From positions 1 to 64,000 of the forward strand of contig CAUEFI010000001.1 in NCBI GenBank assembly GCA_958477305.1: a stretch of 64,000 bases of DNA. The letters run 5' to 3'. This document shows positions 59,485 to 64,000 of the stretch, piece by piece; position 1 is the first letter of the stretch; each line of letters opens with the position of its first letter. The notes beneath the pieces are model-generated. The model made no database searches, was not told the origin of the DNA, and saw nothing but the letters and a program-made list of their open reading frames with translations. The translations under genes and the position numbers were made by a program. This DNA is from HGM12998 sp900756495 (GTDB lineage Bacteria; Bacillota; Clostridia; Oscillospirales; Oscillospiraceae).

Positions 59485-60273
59485 CTATTGCTGGTTCAGC
59501 AGTTGTCTGGGCACACAGGCCCGAAATTTATCGTCACAGAGGTGTGCCACCTCCACTTCGATCCCATACAGCGCATAGATTAGCTTCTCATCCAGCACCT
59601 GGGCCGGCGGCCCCTGGGCCAGCACCTGCCCGTTCTGCACCGCCAGGATCTCATGGGAGAAGAGATAGGCCTGGTCAGGGCTATGGGTGGACTGTATGAC
59701 GGTATAGCCCTCGCCGGTGAGGGCGCGGACCTGCGTCATCACCCGCATCTGATTGCCGTAGTCCAGATTGGCGGTGGGCTCGTCCATGACCAGAATCCGG
59801 GACTGCTGGGCAAGGGCCCGGGCGATGAGAACCAGCTGCCGCTCTCCGCCGCTAATCTGGGTGTAGAAGCGGTGGGCAAAATCGGAGATCCCCAGCTTCT
59901 CCAGCGCCTCCAGCGCCAGACGCTCCTGCTCCCGGCCCGGCGGAGAGAATCCGCTGGACTGGGCGGTGGTCCCCATGAGCACCATGTCCAGGACGGAATA
60001 ATTAAAGGTGGGGTAGTGGGACTGGGGGATATAGGCGATGGTGCGGGCCAGTTCCCGGGTCCCGTAGGCCTGCACGTCTCTGCCATTCAGGGTGATGGAG
60101 CCCTGGTATCCCCCCTGGAGCCCCAGCATGCACCTGAACAGGGTGGACTTTCCCACGCCGTTGGGCCCCAGTACGGAGAGGAGCTTTCCCTCTCCGGCCG
60201 TAAAGCTCATGTTCCGCAGGATGGGGCGGCCGGGGATATACTGAAAGCTGAGATTGCGCACCTCCAGGCTCAT
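59485..60273 (-). CDS. ABC transporter ATPase (FecE/MolC-like)
   Basis: A 262-residue ATPase. VLGPNGVGKSTLFRCMLGL is the Walker A, ISGGERQLVLIARALAQQ the signature, and ILVMDEPTANLDYGNQ the Walker B; GRDVQAYGTRELARTIAYIPQSH is the FecE/BtuD-type Q-loop stretch. Its ATG overlaps the permease stop as ATGA. The frame is open far upstream inside the permease, but that part is in a wrong frame. Confidence 0.95.
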   Translation of the reverse strand: MSLEVRNLSFQYIPGRPILRNMSFTAGEGKLLSVLGPNGVGKSTLFRCMLGLQGGYQGSITLNGRDVQAYGTRELARTIAYIPQSHYPTFNYSVLDMVLMGTTAQSSGFSPPGREQERLALEALEKLGISDFAHRFYTQISGGERQLVLIARALAQQSRILVMDEPTANLDYGNQMRVMTQVRALTGEGYTVIQSTHSPDQAYLFSHEILAVQNGQVLAQGPPAQVLDEKLIYALYGIEVEVAHLCDDKFRACVPRQLLNQQ

Positions 60274-61385
60274 GCGCGCTCCCCTCCCCTCGTGATGAGA
60301 TAGAGGAAGAAAGGGGCCCCCACAAAGGCGGTGAGGATGCCCAGCGGGATCTCCACCGCCAGCAGATTGCGGGAGATATTGTCCACGACCAGCAGGAAGA
60401 GGGCCCCGAAGACCATGGTGGCGGGCATGAGGTGCCGGTAGTTGTTGCCCACCATGCGCCGGGCCAGATGGGGAACTACCAGCCCCACCCAGCTGATGGT
60501 CCCCGAGACCGCCACACTGGAGGCGGTAATGAGGGTCGCGGCCAGAATGACCACCAGCCGGGTCAGCCTGGCGTTGACGCCCATGGTGCGGGCCTCGTCG
60601 TCCCCCAGTGTGAGAATATTGATCCGCCATCGCAGGACAAGCAGCACCGCCAATCCGATCGCCATGGGGACGGCCCCGAAGAGCACGTCGCTCATCTTGG
60701 AGGCCGACAGAGAGCCCATCAGCCAGTAGGTGATGGCGGGAAGCTGATCGTTGGGGTCGGCCACCAGCTTGATAAAGGAGGTACCCGCCTGGAAGAGGGA
60801 GGAGATCATGATGCCCGACAGAACCAGGCTGAGCACCCGCTTTCCCTTGGCCCTGCTGCTGACGAAAATGGCCGCCGCCACAGTGACCAGACTGAAGGCA
60901 AACGCGCTTACGGTCACCATCTGAGTGTTGGACCGCAGGAAAATGGCCAGCGCGGCGCCAAAGGCCGCCCCCTGGGAGGCCCCCAGAATATCGGGGGAGG
61001 CCATCGGGTTCTGGAAAATGCCCTGATAGGCCGCCCCTGCCGCGCTGAGGCAGCAGCCCACCAGGCAGGCCAGCAGCAGCCGGGGCAGGCGGATATTGAA
61101 AAAGACAATCTCCATCCGGTCGGTCCAGGTCTGCTCAAAGGGGATGACCTCCCCCGGCGCGGCGCCGAACAATCCGGCAGCCGCGTTGATCAGGGCGTTG
61201 AGGCCGTCTACCGCCCGGCCGATCAGAATGGGTACGATTTCACCCACCGGGATGGGGTAGCGCCCCAGGGCAAACGAGATCAGGATGCCGGCCAACAGTG
61301 CGGCGATCAGTCCCAGCACAATGATATTGTTGCGCCGGCGCCCTCCCAGTCCCTGCGCCGGTTTGTCTTTATGCTTCTCGGTCAC
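60270..61385 (-). CDS. FecCD/BtuC-type ABC permease
   Basis: A 371-residue permease with about 10 helices. FFNIRLPRLLLACLVGCCLSAAGAAYQGIFQNPMASPDILGASQGAAFGAALAIF is the family signature (read in pieces), with SGIMISSLFQ, GTISWVGLVVPHLARRMVGNNYRHLMP in the second half. It overlaps the methyltransferase stop by 4 bp and the ATPase start by 4 bp. MolB of the molybdate/tungstate importers has this fold. Confidence 0.95.
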   Translation of the reverse strand: MTEKHKDKPAQGLGGRRRNNIIVLGLIAALLAGILISFALGRYPIPVGEIVPILIGRAVDGLNALINAAAGLFGAAPGEVIPFEQTWTDRMEIVFFNIRLPRLLLACLVGCCLSAAGAAYQGIFQNPMASPDILGASQGAAFGAALAIFLRSNTQMVTVSAFAFSLVTVAAAIFVSSRAKGKRVLSLVLSGIMISSLFQAGTSFIKLVADPNDQLPAITYWLMGSLSASKMSDVLFGAVPMAIGLAVLLVLRWRINILTLGDDEARTMGVNARLTRLVVILAATLITASSVAVSGTISWVGLVVPHLARRMVGNNYRHLMPATMVFGALFLLVVDNISRNLLAVEIPLGILTAFVGAPFFLYLITRGGERA

Positions 61386-62086
61386 AGTCGGTTCTCCTCT
61401 TTTCGAAGTGTGAAGATCACAAAACGTTTCCTCTGGGGCAGATACCAGGGATATTCCGGATCTCCAGTGGCTGTGAGCCGGGTACGGAGGTAAAGGAGAT
61501 CTTCAGCCAGCTTGTCCTTGCCGTAAACCCTGGCAAATTCCTGCGCCTCTTCCCTGCTGCGGAAGGGCTGGCCATACTCCAGCGCGCCGCGTCTCATATG
61601 AAAGGCAACCCCCGCCTCCGCCAGTTCCCGCTCCGCCCGCTGGGCGGTGTTGTACTTGGGCGGGTGGCCGGGGCCAAACGAGGGGGCCTCTCCTTCGGCC
61701 AGCACGGCAACGACGCACTGGCGGCAGCGGGAGAGCCAGCGGGCCATCTGCTTCCCATTCCCGAAAAAGAGGGAGAGTACCGTATCCCACGCTCCCTCCA
61801 GCTTGTCCACATCGGTCAGGCGGGTCTCCAGATTGGATAACCCCCGCTCCTCCGCCATGCGTTCCAGCGCGGCCAGCGCAGGAGCGCTGGTGTCCACACA
61901 GGTCACCTGCTCCAGCGACGGCGCCAGCTCAAGATCAATGAGCCCCACCCCGCAGCCCAGATCGCACATCGTTCCTCCCGCCGCAATTTCAGGCGCCAGA
62001 AGCCCGGCCATCTGCCTGTGAAAGCCGGTAAAGGCCGAGGCGGAACGCAGCCATCCGATGGTCTTCTCATTCCAGCCGACACGCAC
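61382..62086 (-). CDS. Class I SAM-dependent methyltransferase, first gene of the importer operon
   Basis: A 234-residue methyltransferase. CDLGCGVGLIDLELA is the SAM-binding motif I, TCVDTSAPALAALE motif II, and LSLFFGNGKQ the motif IV region. It has no membrane segment. It is co-transcribed with a FecCD-type importer under the Moco-type riboswitch. Its substrate is unknown; a link to metal chelator, cofactor or metallophore chemistry is conjecture. Confidence 0.85.
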   Translation of the reverse strand: MRVGWNEKTIGWLRSASAFTGFHRQMAGLLAPEIAAGGTMCDLGCGVGLIDLELAPSLEQVTCVDTSAPALAALERMAEERGLSNLETRLTDVDKLEGAWDTVLSLFFGNGKQMARWLSRCRQCVVAVLAEGEAPSFGPGHPPKYNTAQRAERELAEAGVAFHMRRGALEYGQPFRSREEAQEFARVYGKDKLAEDLLYLRTRLTATGDPEYPWYLPQRKRFVIFTLRKEENRL

Positions 62087-62126
62087 GGCAACTCCTCCCG
62101 TTCCTTCTCCTCCTTTTCAAGCAGAC

Positions 62127-62157
62127 AAAAAGCCTCTGCTTTTTGAAAAGCAGAGGC
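62127..62157 (-). terminator. Attenuator terminator of the Moco-type riboswitch
   Basis: 12-13-bp stem GCCTCTGCTTTT/AAAAGCAGAGGC (62132-62157), then T5 on the minus strand. It lies between the aptamer and the methyltransferase start and is probably the expression platform. Confidence 0.85.
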
Positions 62158-62197
62158 ATAGGAGTCCCTCAAAGGCACCCGGATTTCTCTCCTTCTC

Positions 62198-62306
62198 AAC
62201 ACACGGAAGGCTCCGCCGTTTCCGGCAAAACCCTGACGACCGCGCTCTGGCACGGCCACGGCCCCTTTGCCATAGTCTCCCGTAGGCAAGGGGGCTCGGA
62301 GGGATG
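62198..62306 (-). ncRNA. Moco-type riboswitch (molybdenum/tungsten cofactor RNA motif)
   Basis: On the minus strand the leader contains, in the order of the Moco RNA motif, CTCCGAGCCC, CGGGAGACT, GGCAAAGGGGCCG, then GGGTTTTGCCGGAAACGGCGGAGCCTTCCG. These are the conserved bulges and tetraloop-receptor-like helices of that aptamer. An intrinsic terminator follows. The downstream operon is a FecCD-type importer plus methyltransferase, so the ligand state probably controls molybdate/tungstate uptake. Whether it responds to the Mo or W form cannot be decided by eye. Confidence 0.88.
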
Positions 62307-62313
62307 ATTGTGA

Positions 62314-62342
62314 TTGAATTTTTAATCAAAATTCGCTATGAT
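62314..62342 (+). promoter_or_regulatory. Promoter of the NTPase gene
   Basis: TTGAAT, 17-bp spacer, TATGAT on the plus strand, divergent from the riboswitch. Confidence 0.65.
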
Positions 62343-62410
62343 GGTAAGGCTGGAACTGATTATAGGGCATCTCTTCCAGGATGTCAATCTTTTTTGGGGG
62401 GCAAGGGTCC

Positions 62411-62941
62411 ATGCATATCTTCCTCACCGGAGCTGTTCAGGTGGGCAAAAGTACGATTATTACCAAGGTAATGTACAGCTCCGGTCTCACCGTGGGCGGC
62501 TTCCGCACCTCCTTCGGCCCCGACCGCGGCGAGCCGGATCGCCTGCTCTATCTCTATGCTGCCGGAGAACCGCCCGCGCTGGACGAGCCCCACGGCGTGG
62601 TGCGCTTTGTCAATCGGATCCCCGTCCCTATTCCCGGCCGGTTTGAAGCGCTGGGCATCCCCTTGCTGCGGCGGGCCCGGGCGCATGCCGGCCTCATCCT
62701 GATGGACGAGTGCGGATTTCTGGAATCAGACGCCGTTGCCTTCCAGGCAGAGATCCTCAAAACACTGGACGGGGAGACGCCGGTGCTGGGCGTGCTGCGG
62801 GAGGGCCTGCCCGGATGGACGCCGGCGGTGGCGGCCCACCCGAAGGTGCGGCTGGTCACCGTGACGCGAGAAAACCGGAACAGCTTGCCGGCCCAGCTAA
62901 ACCAATGGGTTCAAGGCTCCCACCTTGACGAATTTATTTAA
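62411..62941 (+). CDS. THEP1-like nucleoside triphosphatase (NTPase_1)
   Basis: A 176-residue P-loop NTPase of the THEP1/DUF265 type. MHIFLTGAVQVGKSTIITKV is the Walker A, LILMDECGFLES the Walker B (DExG), and TPVLGVLRE follows the core. ATG at 62411 is chosen; the frame is open ten codons upstream. It is divergent from the riboswitch-controlled importer; similar NTPases occur beside molybdenum-enzyme genes, so a link to cofactor handling is possible but unproven. Confidence 0.8.
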   Translation: MHIFLTGAVQVGKSTIITKVMYSSGLTVGGFRTSFGPDRGEPDRLLYLYAAGEPPALDEPHGVVRFVNRIPVPIPGRFEALGIPLLRRARAHAGLILMDECGFLESDAVAFQAEILKTLDGETPVLGVLREGLPGWTPAVAAHPKVRLVTVTRENRNSLPAQLNQWVQGSHLDEFI

Positions 62942-62999
62942 AATTGCACAGGTGGTTTTAGCGGAAACGTAAAATTTCAGCAAACGCCTTTACCAGCCA

Positions 63000-63028
63000 T
63001 TTACGAAACGGTTCGAGCCGTATATAAT
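63000..63028 (+). promoter_or_regulatory. Promoter of the Na/Pi cotransporter gene
   Basis: TTTACG, 17-bp spacer, TATAAT, ending 70 bp before the start codon. Confidence 0.6.
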
Positions 63029-63098
63029 CTATCGTGGTTGTGAATAAAGAAGAGAAAAAAAGAAAATTTGACAACGACGTCAGATTTGGGGGAGAATT

Positions 63099-64000
63099 GT
63101 GAGTATTGCGGACGTAGTCGCCATGATTGGCGCCATCGCCACCTTCCTGTTCGGTATGTCCACCATGACCGACGGCCTGGAGAAACTATCCAGCGGCCGT
63201 CTTGAGGGAATCCTCGAGCGCCTCACCAGCAATGTCTTCAAGGGCGTCCTTCTGGGCGCCGTCGTCACCGGCCTGATCCAGAGCTCGGCCGCCACCACCG
63301 TCATGTGCGTCGGTTTTGTCAACGCCGGCATTATGAAGCTCAATCAAACCGTGGGCATCATCATGGGCGCTAACATCGGCACCACGGTCACCGCGCAGCT
63401 CCTGCGTCTGGGGGATATCAGTTCGGACAACGTCGTGATGATGTTCCTCAATCCTACCTTTCTCGGCCCTATCCTGGCCGCCATCGGCATCCTCTTTTTT
63501 ATGTTCATCAAGGGCGGCCACAAGAAGAGCATCGGCCAAATCGTACTGGGCCTGGGCCTTCTCTTTATCGGTATGAACACCCTCTCCGCCGCTGTCGCCC
63601 CGCTCCGGGATCTGCCGGAATTCCAGGCCGCCTTTACCGCCTTTTCCAACCCTCTGCTGGGGGTCCTGGTAGGTGCCGCCGTCACCGCCATTATTCAGAG
63701 CTCTTCCGCCTCTATGGGTATCCTTCAGGCCATCAGCTCTACCGGTGTGGTGACCTTCAATATTGCCATGCCGCTGATTATGGGGCAGAATATCGGCACT
63801 TGTATCACCGCCCTTCTCTCCTCTATCGGCGCCTCTAAAAACGCCAAGAGGACCGCCATGATTCATCTTTCTTTCAATATTATCGGTTCGATTGTCTTCT
63901 TGGTCGCCCTCTATGCCGGCAACGCCCTGTTTCACTTTCCTTTCTGGGAAAATGTGCTGAACATGGGCAGTATCGCCAACCTGCATTTGCTCTTCAACGT
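63099..64000 (+). CDS. Na/Pi cotransporter family protein (partial, cut by right edge)
   Basis: A plus-strand frame open to the window end, 300 codons seen. It begins at a GTG (SIADVVAMIGAIATFLFGMSTMTDGLEKLSSG) with GGGGGAG upstream. The duplicated QSS hairpin of the NptA/PF02690 family is visible in GLIQSSAATTVMCVGFVNAG and AIIQSSSASMGILQAISS. IMGANIGTTVTAQ and IMGQNIGTCITALL are its paired motifs. It imports phosphate with sodium or contributes to phosphate balance; a C-terminal PhoU-like domain may lie beyond the edge. Confidence 0.92.
   Translation, partial: MSIADVVAMIGAIATFLFGMSTMTDGLEKLSSGRLEGILERLTSNVFKGVLLGAVVTGLIQSSAATTVMCVGFVNAGIMKLNQTVGIIMGANIGTTVTAQLLRLGDISSDNVVMMFLNPTFLGPILAAIGILFFMFIKGGHKKSIGQIVLGLGLLFIGMNTLSAAVAPLRDLPEFQAAFTAFSNPLLGVLVGAAVTAIIQSSSASMGILQAISSTGVVTFNIAMPLIMGQNIGTCITALLSSIGASKNAKRTAMIHLSFNIIGSIVFLVALYAGNALFHFPFWENVLNMGSIANLHLLFN

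Noticed and set aside
1..64000. CRISPR array or cas genes
   Set aside because: No regularly spaced direct repeats or cas-like proteins were seen.

Overview
The window looks like chromosomal DNA from a GC-rich, spore-forming Clostridia, most likely a gut Oscillospiraceae of the Flavonifractor / Intestinimonas / Pseudoflavonifractor type. The reasons are the high-GC background, a CotF-like coat protein gene, a cysteine T-box, Moco-riboswitch control, MATE and FtsX-type exporters, and genes for phenolic compounds (UbiD, a PhlG/phloretin-hydrolase-like enzyme, an arylsulfate sulfotransferase). The genus is an inference. No CRISPR array, rRNA or complete insertion sequence was seen.

Layout. 1-3550 is an AT-rich accessory segment ending at the 3' side of a tRNA-Thr gene; it holds an AAA ATPase with an RNxxxH motif and a short serine recombinase. 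3630-9300 is core: a cluster of DnaA-box-like sites, then tsaD, a GNAT gene, rimI and polA on the minus strand. 9300-11530 is a second AT-rich patch (orphan promoter, GNAT/MerR divergent pair, transposase remnant). 11540-19084 is a catabolic island: a two-subunit CoA transferase, a metal-dependent amidohydrolase/decarboxylase, a UbiD decarboxylase, an ATPase_2-type protein and a DASS transporter, with look-alike promoters. 19700-24930 holds a COG0523 GTPase, a MATE pump, an ABC-F protein and a coat-like protein. 24942-27991 is a cysteine operon (cysS, cysE, alpha/beta hydrolase) behind a Cys T-box. 28005-40332 is a long minus-strand run with a membrane-tethered MerR protein, an acetyltransferase, an SLH protein, pgsA, rimO, recX, recA, prmC, a DUF1385 protein, a two-component system and a lipoprotein.

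40534-49856 has a second likely phenolic-compound locus (PhlG-like hydrolase, DcuC-type carrier, MFS carrier, divergent LysR), an arylsulfate sulfotransferase, and a TetR/MATE pair with an operator. 49926-55886 is a two-component system plus FtsX-type ABC exporter, typical of peptide-antibiotic sensing, with a nearby lipoprotein. 56009-58217 encodes AmmeMemoRadiSam components. 58342-62306 is a FecCD-type ABC importer plus methyltransferase behind a Moco-type riboswitch, so molybdate or tungstate uptake is the likely job. The window ends in a THEP1-like NTPase and a Na/Pi cotransporter gene cut by the right edge.

The most unusual items are the riboswitch-controlled FecCD importer, the UbiD island with shared promoters, a terminal-inverted-repeat element flanked by two copies of a terminator hairpin (with a diverged relative 10 kb away), the ATPase with an RNxxxH motif, and the MerR regulator with membrane helices and a zinc ribbon.
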